64,000 nucleotides of DNA, from positions 62,001-126,000 of the forward strand of contig VXAZ01008030.1 of the NCBI GenBank assembly GCA_013399875.1, in the 5' to 3' direction. The notes beneath the pieces are model-generated. The model was not told the origin of the DNA. It did not search any database and saw nothing but the letters and a program-made list of their open reading frames with translations. Below, piece after piece: positions 38,577-51,220 of this stretch. The translations under genes and the position numbers were made by a program. The stretch comes from Gymnorhina tibicen. Taxonomy: Eukaryota; Chordata; Aves; Passeriformes; Artamidae. Within the stretch, counting starts at the first letter, position 1, and each line of letters starts with the position of its first letter.

Positions 38577-39096
38577 TGTTGTAGTCCCCGAGCCACCAGC
38601 TGGGATGGCTGGGGAACCAGGGGGCTCAGCAGCTTGGTGGTGGGTGAATTCAGAGATCTGACACCCCCCACAAGCCAGCTAGCCAAATCCCCTCACCTGG
38701 TCTTGTGACCTGTGTGAGGAGGGTCCCCCTGGTTGGTCAGCAGCCAGACAGTCACTCTAACCTTGGGTCACACCACATTGGCCCTCAGCTGTTGTCCCTC
38801 CCCTGTCTGTGTCCCTTGATAAAGAACTTGGCGGGCAGGGCCCGCCCTCTTGCTACCTGGCCAGCCTGCGTGCCGGTCAGAATAAACATCGGATCCCTCG
38901 CAAGAGCCATCTCTGGACTCTTTACTTCTGATACCGCCCGAGCTAGCAAGCTCTGTGTGGGCTTGGCCGCGTGCCTCCATCGCACGGTGAGGGAGAAGCT
39001 GTATGCGAGGTGCCCGGACACCGCCAGGAGTTCCTGAGCCAGGAATTCTTAGGGAAAAGCAACAGTTTCCTCCACCAGCCAGGCCACACAGCGGCA
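38577..39096 (+). mobile_element. Solo LTR, 520 bp, with 5-bp target duplication
   Basis: The element begins TGTTGTAGTCCCCGAGCC and ends CACACAGCGGCA, giving the retroviral TG...CA termini. It is flanked on both sides by TTCCA (38572-38576 and 39097-39101), an intact 5-bp target site duplication. It is much richer in G+C and CpG than its surroundings. A TATA-like GATAAAG lies near 38818 and an AATAAA at 38881-38886, which places U3, R and U5 in plus orientation. No internal retroviral sequence remains, so it arose by recombination between two LTRs. A 5-bp duplication is typical of ERVL-type and some other avian LTR elements; the exact family is not named. Open frames within it are not genes. 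Confidence 0.9.
38881..38886 (+). promoter_or_regulatory. Polyadenylation signal of the LTR
   Basis: AATAAA lies 304 bp into the LTR, where an R-region signal is expected. It could still act as a cryptic poly(A) site for plus-strand transcription through the region. Confidence 0.6.
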
Positions 39097-39101
39097 TTCC
39101 A
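39097..39101. repeat. Right target site duplication of the solo LTR
   Basis: TTCCA is identical to the bases at 38572-38576. It marks the integration site and shows the LTR boundaries are undisturbed. Confidence 0.85.
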
Positions 39102-41869
39102 TACTGCCCAGTCAGAACTAATATCATGATATGTTCCTATAATAAAAATTAAATCCCCAAAACACAGTAATTTTGCTTGAAGTGGGAAATTTCCCCTGCC
39201 CAGTATCCTGTACAAAGCATTGTTTAAAACCAAATCCTCATTAAAAAGTATTGAAATAGTGCATCCCTTGTATCAGGGTTTTCATGCCTATGACACCTTT
39301 AATAGTAGGTGCTTGGCATCAAGACAAAAGAGATCAGCATTACTTATGTCTGACAGGAACTGTGTAACATATATTAAGATCAGTAACTCAGCCAAAGAAG
39401 TTGGAACATTTTTTTTTTCATTAAAAAGGAATTAAATCTTCATTCACGAATTCATGAGTTACAGCTTGTCATGATGTATCTAATGTATTTTAAGTTGTGC
39501 TCAGGGAGCAACAGTATAGCCTCCATTTTTAAATGACAACCTGCTGCTGTATCTACAGTCTTCCCAGCTTCCACCAGGGTTTCAAGACAGTGTTTCTGGC
39601 TTTCTTTTTCTCTTTCTTCCCTTTCTTCTTTCTTTCCTTCTATTCGTATCTTTGGGGTTGGGGGGAGGGGAATCTGCCACAATAAACTAGAAAAATCCAT
39701 TCTGTCAAATTGCATGCCCTGCTGCTTCATCACCATTATTATACTGAGGTTTTACATTAAAGTACCCTGGATTTTAAATTGAAAGTCAAATATAATTTGC
39801 CACTAGAAGCATGAAGTGAGTGACTAGAAAAGCTGATAGCTAGGCGCAGCATGACAAATTGGTATCTATCTAATAATGAGCCTTACAAGGTCATGGATCA
39901 CTACGAAACTCTCTCTCCTATGTAAGTAGAACTGGACTACATTGTGTCAATCGTTGTTTCAGGGGAAAGGGCAATATATTTTAGATTGGCCCATACATTT
40001 TCAGAGCTAAAGCTAGACAGGTACAATAAGTCCCTTTTTGATAGAAAAGAAAGCCAGGGAAGGCGACAGAGAAAGGAAGGGTGAGAAATTTTGTAGTTCT
40101 ACAAACCCACTTTCAGGATAAATTGTGGAAAAACAAACTGTTTCAGCATGCATGTTTAGGTTCTAGAGAGAAAAAACCCACAGATTTATAAATTGTTTTA
40201 AAAAATCTTTAAGTAAGTGGTCATTTAATGCAATTTTAGGGTAAATCATGGCATTGATTTTGTGTCAACAAAAAAAGGAGAGAAACACCTGTCTTCCTAC
40301 ACAAGAAGTAATGTTATTAATAAAGACCATTACCATGTTTGAAACATGCAAATCACTTCTCAGCAAGTATTACTCAATAGAGACCTAGTGGAATAGATAA
40401 AGGTAAGACTATTTATACCACAAGATAGATAATTTGATAGCATCATCCCTTAATGACATATCCACAGAATTTGTGCAGCTGGCAAATGTTGTCATTTGAG
40501 ACTTATACTCAGCTGAGATCATTTACTCAGAGTTGCTCTTCTGAGACACAAAGACCTTTATCAGTTTATCTTATGACATTATTTTTATGTGCCTTTATGA
40601 GACACTGTGTAGGACTCATGCACCATAACTTTGGCATCTAAAATGTAGTTCATTGTTCTAACTTCCTTTGCATCACTGTAGCGAGATAGATGGATATCAT
40701 CTTTTGGAGATGTTGAATTCTAGGCAGAGATTATTTTATTACAAAATAGGCCTCTGGGACAGAGCACATTGTCTGCTAGAAACTAGAAGGACTTCTGGCA
40801 ATAAGGGTAGCTTAGAGTGGAAATTTGGGCTTCATCAGCTGTCCTTTAGATGTCTGAGGCTAGATAAGATGATTGCCAGAATACCTGCCTCTCTTGTCAT
40901 CTGTCTCACCTAACAGGAAAACTTAAAACCGGTGAGAACTGGAAACTTATTTTAGAAATAAATACGTATTTGTGAAGGACAGTAGCTGGAAGGTGCATGG
41001 TTGGGGGCAGAAGTGGGGCACTGGGGACAGATATGTTTTAAGAACCTGTGGAGCTGTTGGGTAACTGAAGGGCCCTGTCTGGTGACTGCTAATCTGACAC
41101 AAAGCAGAAAATGCAATTCAGTAGAAATAACCCAAATGCCCACATGCCTCATTCAACCAGACCAGTGACCACATGACTTTTGTACAGAGAACATAAAATT
41201 TTACTGGGAGTTTAGTTGTGGCTTTCTGTTCCTCTATTGTCTTAGAAATAGGATAGTTGTAGCATTGCCAAAGTAACAGTGAAGATGTCTCCCTGTAAAT
41301 GTGCTGTGTATTGAAAATCAAAATGCACAAGATGTAATCACGTTAGCAGTTCTAACTATGGAGTTTGGCTTTATAAAGTATCTTGTCTAATCTATTTCCA
41401 TGTTGGAGGTCTGTTGTTTAATCTCTGCTATGTCAGGTAAAAGGAAGGCAACTGCAACAGCAGTGGCTGCGAACAACCCTCGGTATTTGGAATGATTGTG
41501 GTTTTATTTCCTGGGCAATGAACCTTTCAAATGCTAGGAGTCTGTTAGCTGGAAATGGCTGATGTTTTTTCTGTAATTTACATAGGGGGAACATTGTGCT
41601 TTGACTCTTGATTCTACTAGTTTTGCTGGTTTTCTTTAACCCACAATAAACCCCACATAATATATGGGAGAAATAACCCAATCTTTGGTGCAATGATATA
41701 ACCTAAAGTTCACTGAAATAAATATAAAAGGCTGTTGCTGATTAGTGCTAAAATAGATCTCTAACCTAATGCTGAGCCCCAGGAATAACATGCTGATCAA
41801 TGAGTTTGCTTTTTGGGGGATAAATAGTAAAATCAGAGTCAATGTGTAGAAGAACCAGCCCTTACAGGC
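39102..41869. other. Non-coding sequence
   Basis: No gene or transposable element was recognised. A pyrimidine-rich stretch of T and C lies at 39598-39645. Open frames are short and lack splice signals. Confidence 0.55.
39598..39645. repeat. Polypyrimidine tract
   Basis: Irregular CTTT and TTCC units. Low complexity; no wider structure. Confidence 0.8.
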
Positions 41870-42860
41870 TCAGAACAGCCAACGGAGGATAAGAGAACCA
41901 TGAGAAATAAGCAGCATGATTTATGAAAATAAATCTTATCAGACAAATTTGATTGCTTCTTCTGATAGCATTACCAAATAAGCAAATGAGAAGGAAATGG
42001 CAGACCTAATATAGTTTGACTTGAGTAAAACATTTGGTATAGCATCCATGAAATCTCATGCAATTAATTCAAATTGACAAATATGTGGACTGTCACATGG
42101 ATTGAAGATTAGCTCAAAGGCCATAAACAAAGAATATTGATGGATCAAGTTGAAGGGAGATACATAGTCATTTGTTGCAATGCTGGTAGTAAATCAGGGC
42201 TTGTTTAACATCTTCATTCCTGCTTTGGAAAGAAGAATTCATCAGCTCATTGGTGACATTTACTCATTGCATAAATTGGGAGGAGGTTTAAATGCCCTTG
42301 TGGGGAAAGAAAAACACAGTGGGTCAGAGATTGATGAGATAAAATAATAAATAAATTATAAAAGTGCAAGGCACCACTGATGGTATAATTTGAAGCAAAT
42401 ATTGAATGAGGATTTAACAATCTGTAAAAGATGAGAGAATAAAATATAACTGTTGCAGATAATGGGCACAACTTGAAAGGGCAGGAAAAAGGGCAAGTGA
42501 AGTTATAGGTGCATATGTGTTATTTCCTCATGGAATAAGGAGAATAGTCATATGTGAGAATAGTAGTTTAATTTTGAGCACAGAAACAGTCCTGGTCTAT
42601 ACAGCTCTGGCACTCAAAGTATAAAATTGAATTTTTGGAATGATTAATGAAAGGAACTGTAAGAAACTGAAGTGATAGCCAAATGGTCAGATGCAGTGAA
42701 GAAAGATTAAAATGGATAAACTGCACTGGGCTAGATTAAAAGCATTGGATCTGTACAAGTATTGAAATACCTTTCTGCCATGAATTTAGTAATCAATATG
42801 AAAAAGCTTAGACTACCTGAAAATACAGCTCCCATGTATGCTTAATTAACAAGTAGAAGG
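41870..42860 (+). mobile_element. Ancient CR1-like reverse transcriptase relic
   Basis: Scattered phrases line up in order with a CR1-type polymerase gene. Near 41920 are ATTTATGAAAATAAATCTTA and TCAGACAAATTTGATTGC. Near 42017 is TTTGACTTGAGTAAAACATT, the worn form of the DFSKxF coding segment. Near 42165 begins a stretch resembling the segment before the catalytic loop, and TAAATTGGGAGGAGG near 42272 resembles the segment after it. All frames are closed and CpG is depleted, so this insertion is far older than the CR1 at 35640. Edges are uncertain. An alternative is that only the first 300 bp is CR1. Confidence 0.45.
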
Positions 42861-44033
42861 GTACTCGGTAGTCTACAAACATCAAAGAAGTACAAATCTC
42901 AAGAATGGAGAGGAGTTTTGTGTGATGCAGAAAAGTCGAAACAAGAACAAAGGGAGAAAGTTGAGAAAAATACTACTAAGTGATTACAATCCACATTTGT
43001 TTGTCATATTAGAAATGTATCATGAGGGAGAAATACTGCATGAGTAGAAATACACTATATATATTTCTTTGGCTTTCCTTTTCATGGCAGCATACTACAC
43101 TTGCAGTGAATTTTGCTTCTTTAAGCGAAAGTCTCCTTTAGTGGGAAGGGTGCTAGAGAGATAAAATATTTGGGACTATACCATCTCCCATATGCAGAGC
43201 CTTTACCACCCCAGATGGTACACCAAATGCCAAGTCCTAGAAATACTTCTGAATTATTACCTTCCAAACATGAAGCAGACTAAACCAGCACAGCATATAA
43301 TAGATCCTCCCGCAAATGATTCCAAAATTAAGGCTAGGTGCCTCATTTTATATACAAAGCCCAGATGGTACATACAAACCAACTGTGAACTACATTGCTG
43401 GTGTGATGTTTAAATCTTACAAAAATGTATGCTGTGTAACAAATGGTCTCTATTTACAAATGGAAGACTGGATAAATGAAATAAATGCAGAGTTTTACAG
43501 CTTGCACTGAAGACCTTCAGTTAGATAGACTTTGGCTATCACTCTGTATGGCCATTCTTATACTAAAATTAGGCGCAGAACAAGTTTTACCTAATTAGGA
43601 ATTTTTAAAATTAAAATACAGAATCTAATGTCTAAGCTTGTGAAAGTCTAACTTAAATTCTTTCAGCAAAACCCCAACAGTGGAGCAACCACCCAATTCA
43701 CTTGAGTTCTATTCCTTGGTTGACTAAGCAGAGGAAAAAGAATAGAAGCAAGAGAATGATTTTCAGCTTAACATTTGAAGAAAATAGGTCTTTCTGTCTG
43801 AAATAGTTTGTCAGACTATTTTCTTTTCAGTATCTATTAAATCCGTTATCTAGTTTCAAGCAAAGATGTGAGGAGGTTTACTGACTAATAGTAAATAAAA
43901 GAACTAGGCAGATCCGTGCTTTCACCAGAAGTGGCACCAGCTGGTTTCATGGTAACAGGACTGAGCAGAGGATGAAACTCCATACACTAATTTTGCAGAA
44001 AGAAAGTCTGCACTGTGAATGTCCCACACTGAG

Positions 44034-44084
44034 AATAAGCAATATTAATTAATAAGCAATATTAGTTAATAAGCAATATTAATT
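44034..44084. repeat. Three tandem copies of a 17-bp unit
   Basis: AATAAGCAATATTAATT is repeated at 44034, 44051 and 44068. The middle copy differs by one base (AATTAATT to AGTTAATT). The near identity shows a recent tandem expansion. Confidence 0.95.
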
Positions 44085-44235
44085 GAAACAAAAGTTTTGT
44101 GAACTAATGGGGAGTTTAGCTGGACACCAGCTACCTTAGACAAAGGTGGCTTTTGGTGCTTTGTAACTGTCCATGTCCATGTGAAGCTTTTCATGTGGCA
44201 TTCTTAAGCTGTTTCTCAGCCTCTCTATTTCTCAT

Positions 44236-44297
44236 TTCCCTTCCCTTCCCTTCCCTTCCCTTCCCTTCCCTTCCCTTCCCTTCCCTTCCCTTCCCTT
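44236..44297. repeat. (TTCCC)n microsatellite
   Basis: About twelve uninterrupted copies of TTCCC. Length polymorphism is expected. A through-reading open frame (repeated SLPFP) is an artefact of the repeat. Confidence 0.97.
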
Positions 44298-47200
44298 CTC
44301 ACAGTTGTTCTTGTGGATACTCTAATGCCTATTAGTGTGTGCGTGTCCATAATGCAATTACTTCAAAAAGTCAATTAAGGATAAGGCAGCAATTCAAAGA
44401 CAGCACAGTAGTCAGGAGGCTGGATTGGGTGGTTCTCCTACGGTCCCAGGAGAAAACCATGAAGAAAAATCAGGTGTTATCTGAGCTATAGTAGAATTCA
44501 GTGAAAAGTCAGCACTCAATGCCATATCACTGCTCTGCCTCTGATATTAGATATGTGAATATATCAAAGTCAGGACAGCCTCTCCTCTAGGAGAGTGAGT
44601 GTTGAATTAGTAGCATTTTCTCTGTGGTAGCAACCTGATGAAAACAAAGACATACATAATGCTGATACTGTATCAAAAAAGTATGACAAGTTCTGATGAT
44701 CAAATTAGTATTTCTTTAACTCATTTAGGCATATTTTCAACAGAAGGAAGATGTAACAGCATGGTATGGTCATCAGGCTGTCACTATATGAGAGGCTGTT
44801 ACGGGTGGCTGTAGAAAAGAAGACTAGATTTGTTCTCTGAGTCAGCATCTTTAAAATTGCATATATTCAGACGTTTGACAGCATACTGTCGACTTGTTCT
44901 TCTGTGACAGGTCTAAATAAGTGTGAAAATGACCCCATAAATGATATACATTCAAAATTTCCTGCACCTTTAAGTATATCAGCTTAAAAAACTTCAGCTT
45001 CTCTGAGCAAATTTGAGCCATGTGTCATAATATCCATTGTTACCAGAGTTCTGTCTGCTTACCTAATTGCTGAATGTTTTGGGTCTTTTGAGTATAAAGG
45101 TCATATCTTCATGCAGTGACTTCAGTGGATGTACACCAATTTAAACCAATTGAAAAAAATGGTCTATAAGATTTTGTGGCCAGGATTTCTCATAATAAAA
45201 GTCTTGGCAAATCTGAAAGTCATTATTTTAATGGCACTGCAGACATCTATTGTTAAACATGAGGCACAGTTCTAGGGTAATTATGGTCTTATAACATTAC
45301 TTTATAATTTGGCTTTTCCCAGCTTAAATTACCATCATTGAAATGTGTTTGCCTTGCTCCCATCTAGCCAAGCATCCTGCACAGAGAGGGCAGGAGAGGA
45401 AGAGAAGCTCTGCTAGTTCAGACACCAAGAGTTAGTACCTTTCCTTTTTAAAAGTCTCACACAGGAACAAGGCAGTGGACAATTCTATGCAGAAACACAG
45501 TGATAGAATTTTGCAGCATTATGCACTCTGGGACCATCTGTCTTTGCCTTTGTTTAAAATTGCGAACTGGCTGTAGCTGAGGTTTGAACTGATGGATAGA
45601 GTAAGAGAAAACTTGGAAAACTGGAATCCCTAAACCAGTTTCTGGTATCTGTTCCGGTAGGGAGTGTTGTAGCATATATGTAGAATTCTTAAAACTCATG
45701 AAGTTGTGTGTCAGCTGGCACCATGTCTCATGGCTTGCAGACTGCATTTTACAGGACACAACTACCCAGCTCACACAAGGGATCTGTCCAGCACTGAGGC
45801 CCAGGCACATCTCTTCCCATCTACGGGCTCTGGCCACATCTCCTCTGCTGACAAGGGACGCATTCAGACGAAAGCACTGCTCAGGACAGGATACCCTCCG
45901 TTTCAGGACAGGTGGTTTTCAGAGCTGTGTAACAGCAGAGCTGCTCTCTGGGCTCTGTATTACTAGTGTGTGGAGTGAAAGGGTAAAATCATGGCTGGTC
46001 ATATAATCCCTTGTGATGGGACTGGCTAGAATTGCCTGTGTCAATTTTGTCACCAGTTTAGGTGTGAAGTTTAAGGATTATCTGAAACAGCAACTAAAGT
46101 CATAACCACTACAATATAAAAAAGGCTCAGAAGGTGCAACGTATTACTTGGAAAATGTGAGAATGTGAGGTTTTGAATTTTGCAGAAAAGCTTTCAGGTT
46201 TGGTTTATCTGAACTAATGGGCTCAAAAAGGGCCAGGTTTGGGTTTTGTGTGGGGTTTTTGTTTGTTTGTTTTGCCTTTTTAATTTGTTTTTGGTTTTGT
46301 TTTTTTGGTTTTTTTTTTAGTTCAGTTCCTGTAGCTTTAAGGGAAGATTTATTTGTCCCAGCATAGCTTTGCAAGAGTAAACTGAATTGTTGCTTGTTCA
46401 GGCATCCTGATTAAGGACCTTACCGTCAGTTCTGTTCTCTCTGCTGAGGCTTGAAATGTTGGTATTGAGTACTTGCTATATCATCACGGTACTGTTTGTC
46501 TGAAATTGAGCTTGGAAAATGCGGAAGAAACTGTCAGGCATTCTGGCAAGTCCTGAATTGCTTTTCAATTCTGCTGTATTTACAGCCAAAGGCAGTAGTC
46601 CTTGAGGGGAGACATGATTAGTAGCAAAATATCCTGGCTTGTCTTACACATAGGAAGAAGGGCTGTAGATCCATGACAATGTGGGATTCAGGTGTCTCAC
46701 TGGACTAAAGGGACTCGTGTAAAACCTGCTAAAATGACACATGTCAAACTTGCACTGAACATTTGGCCAGTGTTCCTGTTAGCAGGATCATTTGGGAATG
46801 GATCTTCTCCATTCATTAACCAATAATCCTCGAAACTCAAACCCATCTGCTTATGAATGCAGATATCTCTTATTTACCCCAGCTATTCTTCTACTACATT
46901 TATGAAAATTTAGACATTCAGGCAAATAGTGAGGGCAACTGCCAGGAAACTGAGGTTGCCAATCCCACCCTTTGAATAAGAAATAATGCATGCTGAATAG
47001 TCAAAGACATAATTAAATGAAAAGTTTACAACAGGCAAGTTGATGATAAAATGTTTGTACAAAGCACTTCAATGGTTTAAAGAAAATGAACACATTTATA
47101 GGGATTATAATACTTTTACAAATAATCTGCCAACAAAAAAGGGTCTAATTTATTAGCTAAAATATTTTCCAAGAATAGTTTGCCCAGGTCTATCATGAAA

Positions 47201-48549
47201 TGACATACTGAATTCAATTCCATTCTGAACCTTTCATTTGGAATAAAATGGCTTGCAGCTACTAAAATATCCCTGGATAATCACAGAGGTCAGAAACTGT
47301 GACCTTGTTGTGTTCCATACCTATTTACAGTTCACTCCCACTGAAGGCTGTCAGGGCTTCAAGTACCTGCTGTACTTGAAGTACAAAAAAAGAAGCCTAC
47401 ATATTTGACACTGTGAAAAACCCAACCATCTCCTTTTTCTCCTAATTTAGTCAATTTTTCTTAGCATAAGAAAATATCCTAGCCCATTCAATGATTCATG
47501 TACCTCCTACAGTGCTAAACTCTTAATGATACCTAATAGTGTCACTTGCCACATTGTTGCACCAAACTGTTCTCGTATTCTATATATTTGTTCCTATTTA
47601 CAGTATTTGTCAAAGTTCCAGTACAGAAGTACTGAATCTAAGCATAAAAAAATGCTTAAGTTACTTTGGGAGAATGCATTCTGGTCATTTCTCTCTTCTA
47701 GTCCTCCCAAATCTCCTCAGGGGTGGTAAATCTTTTATTTTTTATTGAATGTGTTTTTCTTTCCTGCTCCTCCATTTAATCTGAGCAAATTTGATAGCCA
47801 TGGGCATTTTATTTTATTTTTACCATCTGTTTTCCATTTTTATTAAATAGTTATAGTTTAATTGTTAATTGAAATTGCAAATTGGCCATATTATGTTTAT
47901 GCTATAATAATAGCGTCCGGATTTAAAACTGTGGGAAAGATTGCTTCCCAACTGTTCTCTCGATGTATGGGCCTAGAGCCTTAAAACTGCACCTGTCCTA
48001 TGGGGGATTTCCTGCCTTTCGGGTTGATCTCTTAAGACAGTCAAGGTTCTGCTTGAGAAATAAAAGCTCTTTCTTTTTGTTTGAGATGAGAAAGGTTGAG
48101 GGTCCACGATAGCAGGCTCAAAAATTTTTAAATAATGAAAGTCACTTGCACTAAGGTGGGTTCTATTAGGGCCTGTTCCAAAACTCCTCCTCATTTCTGT
48201 AAAAAGCCAGCTCTACAACAAACATATGCTGAATTGTAAATATCTTCAACCAGGCTTGAGAGACATTTTATTCCGTACTCTTTGGCAGTCCAGCATACTA
48301 TTTCTAGAGACATTAGAGAGGTATTAGCAAGTCTTGAGGGGATATTGAGCACTGCAAACTTCCTCAATGTATCACAATTACAGAAACACCTGTTCTAAGT
48401 AACATTTTGCTGAGCCACCATGAGAATTCAGTGCTCAATAGCCCTCAAAATTTCTCATCTCTTTCCTGTGGTGAGGTACTTTAGAAACTTCTCTCTGGAC
48501 CAGAATAAAAAGCTCTTAAGGTCAATGGTTCAATACCTCTTAAAGGACA

Positions 48550-48583
48550 ACCTCCCTCTTCCCTCCCCCCTCCCCCATCCTTT
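48550..48583. repeat. C/T-rich low-complexity tract
   Basis: CTCCC and CCCTCC units without a fixed period. No function inferred. Confidence 0.75.
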
Positions 48584-51061
48584 CTTACTTATAGTGCCTT
48601 CTCTACACACTTGTGATTCTTTGTTTACCAGTGTCTGTTTCTTCATCTCTCTATTTTTGTTGTGTAGAGTTGAGGAAGAAAGAAAATAAGCAGCAGATTA
48701 CTTACTGGTTCAGTCTGTATTAACATATACAGTTGCTATATGGAAGAAAGAAAAGAATTTATAGGAGAGAACAAAAGTATGAAGAATATTAAAATAAATA
48801 CTATGAAATAGGAGCTCAGTCCAGAAAAACTTGGAAGCCCCATGCTGTGAGTGAGAGCCCTGATTCCATATGAAGTTTGTGGGAGACACCAATTTCACTG
48901 CACATTAGTGGCCAAAATTAAGCCTTATATTCTAGACATATTTCATGGTGCTCCTAATTCTCATTTGTGTCTCAAAAAAAAAAGGCCAAGAGTTTAGAGA
49001 GCAGGATGTTAACTGCTCAGAGATATTGAAAATTTCAGTCTCTGTTTCATGAAAGTCAGGCATAAAAATACTATGGTTTTTTTTGTATGGAATAAAGAAG
49101 AGAAAACTGGTACAAATTCATTCATCAAAGGCACTAGTAAAAAAGCCACCATAAAGCTGTCTATAAAGACTATATAGGATGAAGGAGATTGGTCTCTGTT
49201 CTTATGTAATTTTGGACAAGACACTCTGCTGCTTTTTTTTCCCCATCCTTTGTCTTGAACTTGTCTATTTGTGATAAAATATTTGAGGATAAAGACTGAC
49301 TTTCTGCGTGCTTGTTCACTATTATACATAAATCTTACCGGTCTCATGATGCACTTTTGCAGTCAGTATTGTATATTGCTAGATGAAAGACCTGAGAATG
49401 GATAATGGGAGAAAAATGAACTAAACATCAAAAGATGCATTAAAAGCAATAAACAGGCACCCTTGGTGGGCACAAGCACCTGCTTCTTTTCCAGAGCATG
49501 ACAAAACCCACTTATTCTGCCAGCTGTAACTCTAAACACAAAGTAAATGGGCCCCAAACTGGAGCTGGATGAGATAGAAATAGCAGTTTATCCAATGGAT
49601 GTCACCTATTTTCTCTTCCTGGATGATCTGTGGACAGCTCTGGATTTGAGTCAAAGTACTCAGCTTTTCTAATTGTATGAGAAAAGTTATTTTGTGTGTG
49701 GGACCCTTTGTACCTACTAGGCTTGAGTAAATCACCTTGTTCTGTTAAGGAGAAGGAAGCATTTTAGGTAAGAATATTGATGTGTAAACATCTAAGTTCA
49801 TGTTCAAAAGGAAAATAGATATTTTCTTGAACATTCTTGTCCATAAAATCACAAGGGTGAAGATTATGAGGATATGGCCCTTCTAGACTGGAGCAGGAAT
49901 AAACCCAAGAATGTGAAGCCTTAATTCCTTGTCTTGATAACAATAATCCTCAAAACATAAGCTTTAAAAAGATAATATGAAAAGAAGATTAAATACTACT
50001 AGACATATTTAAAGTGATTTTATAAAGTAATTTGTCACTTATAATGTTAATGAAAAGATTTTCTTTTTTGATTCTGAGGGAAACAATATGCATCACTAAG
50101 ATAATGTGCTTTTTTCCTCAGTGCTTCATTATGCGATGTGGCACTTGAGTCATCTTCTGTTACAAAACTGTAGTCATTAAAGTGTAGTATGTTTAAGACT
50201 ACTATCTCCTGCAATCCACTGATCCATACAGTTGCTGTCACACTGGAGAAGGCAATCTTTGACTTGACATTAGCTTCTTGTCCTTCCATATTGTATATAA
50301 TATACTATCTTTCCCTTTGCATTATACTTTCAGGATCATGGCATTTTAAAAGAAACAGAACAAAATCTTGCTGGGCTGTCAGTCATTGACCAGTTTTGGA
50401 AGACTTCTCTTTTGCTCAGGGAAACATAACAGCCACCATTTCAGACATGCTGGCTTTTCAAGTACCTCAGCATATTATATGAAGTTTTGACTTCTCAACA
50501 TGGAGCAATATGGGAGTGCAGTGGAAGTTCTGCACGTGTAACTCCTTGAAGGAAGCACTTCAGCTGGTAGCTGAGATCTCAGGCTTTTTACCTTTTACTT
50601 CATACATAAATTTTCCATGATGCTGTAATCTCCTGCTTTTCAATATTTCTGGGAGAGATTAAAAATCCAATTATTCCCACTGGAAAAAATTACTCACACA
50701 AGTCCACTCCCTAAGGAATAAAGGAGGTATCTGATGAGTATTAGTCTTTGTGGGGATTGCTAAGGAATGCATGATGAAGAAGCTCTTCCTTCCTGACCTC
50801 TGCAACCTGGGAACAATAGTTTTCCATGTTAGAAAACACCGTGATGATAAAAGCTGGAATCTTTATAGAGCTTATGTTGCATTCCGTGTTAGTTTCTCAA
50901 CTCTCTTATGGTTCTGTAAAAATCCCAGCCAAATTCATTAGTGTTCAGGTCTGCTCAGAAACAATAGTGATGGGAAGTATTACGGTTATAATTCAACATG
51001 TCTGGGGTGGGGTAGGGAACACTTTTAATTTCCCTTTACTGCTGGTGATGGATTTTTGCAG

Positions 51062-51220
51062 CTTCACCTTTCTATGCTGCCGATCCCAGCAGTCCCAGGC
51101 TCTAAACAACAAACAGCTTGACTTGCAGAAACTTTCCAGTCCCTCTGGGAAAGACCACAAACTTACAGCATATTTTAAGCTGTTGTTCGATTATCTGAGG
51201 GGAGAGAATTGTCTCTAGGC
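51062..51220 (+). CDS. Possible last exon (alternative)
   Basis: A pyrimidine-rich stretch ending GATTTTTGCAG precedes 51062. The frame that accepts phase 2 reads FTFLCCRSQQSQALNNKQLD, then LQKLSSPSGKDHKLTAYFKL and LFDYLRGENCL, to a TAG. The incoming phase matches exon C (AG plus C gives Ser). No internal donor is convincing. The open frame extends well upstream of the acceptor, so chance is a real possibility. It competes with 53278-53464 as a continuation of the gene. Confidence 0.18.

Noticed and set aside
34030..39101. The two LTRs as the ends of one provirus
   Set aside because: Their sequences are unrelated, only the second has a target duplication, and the DNA between them is CR1 and unique sequence with no gag, pol or env.
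38705..39233. Several open frames on both strands
   Set aside because: They fall mostly inside the GC-rich solo LTR, where few stops occur. LTRs do not normally encode protein.
44236..44297. Regular short repeats, considered as a CRISPR-like array
   Set aside because: It is a pure pentanucleotide microsatellite without spacers in a vertebrate genome.
45457..46006. Opposed frames of 126 (minus) and 102 (plus) codons, considered as a processed pseudogene
   Set aside because: No recognisable protein, no poly(A) tail or target duplication, and no splice signals.
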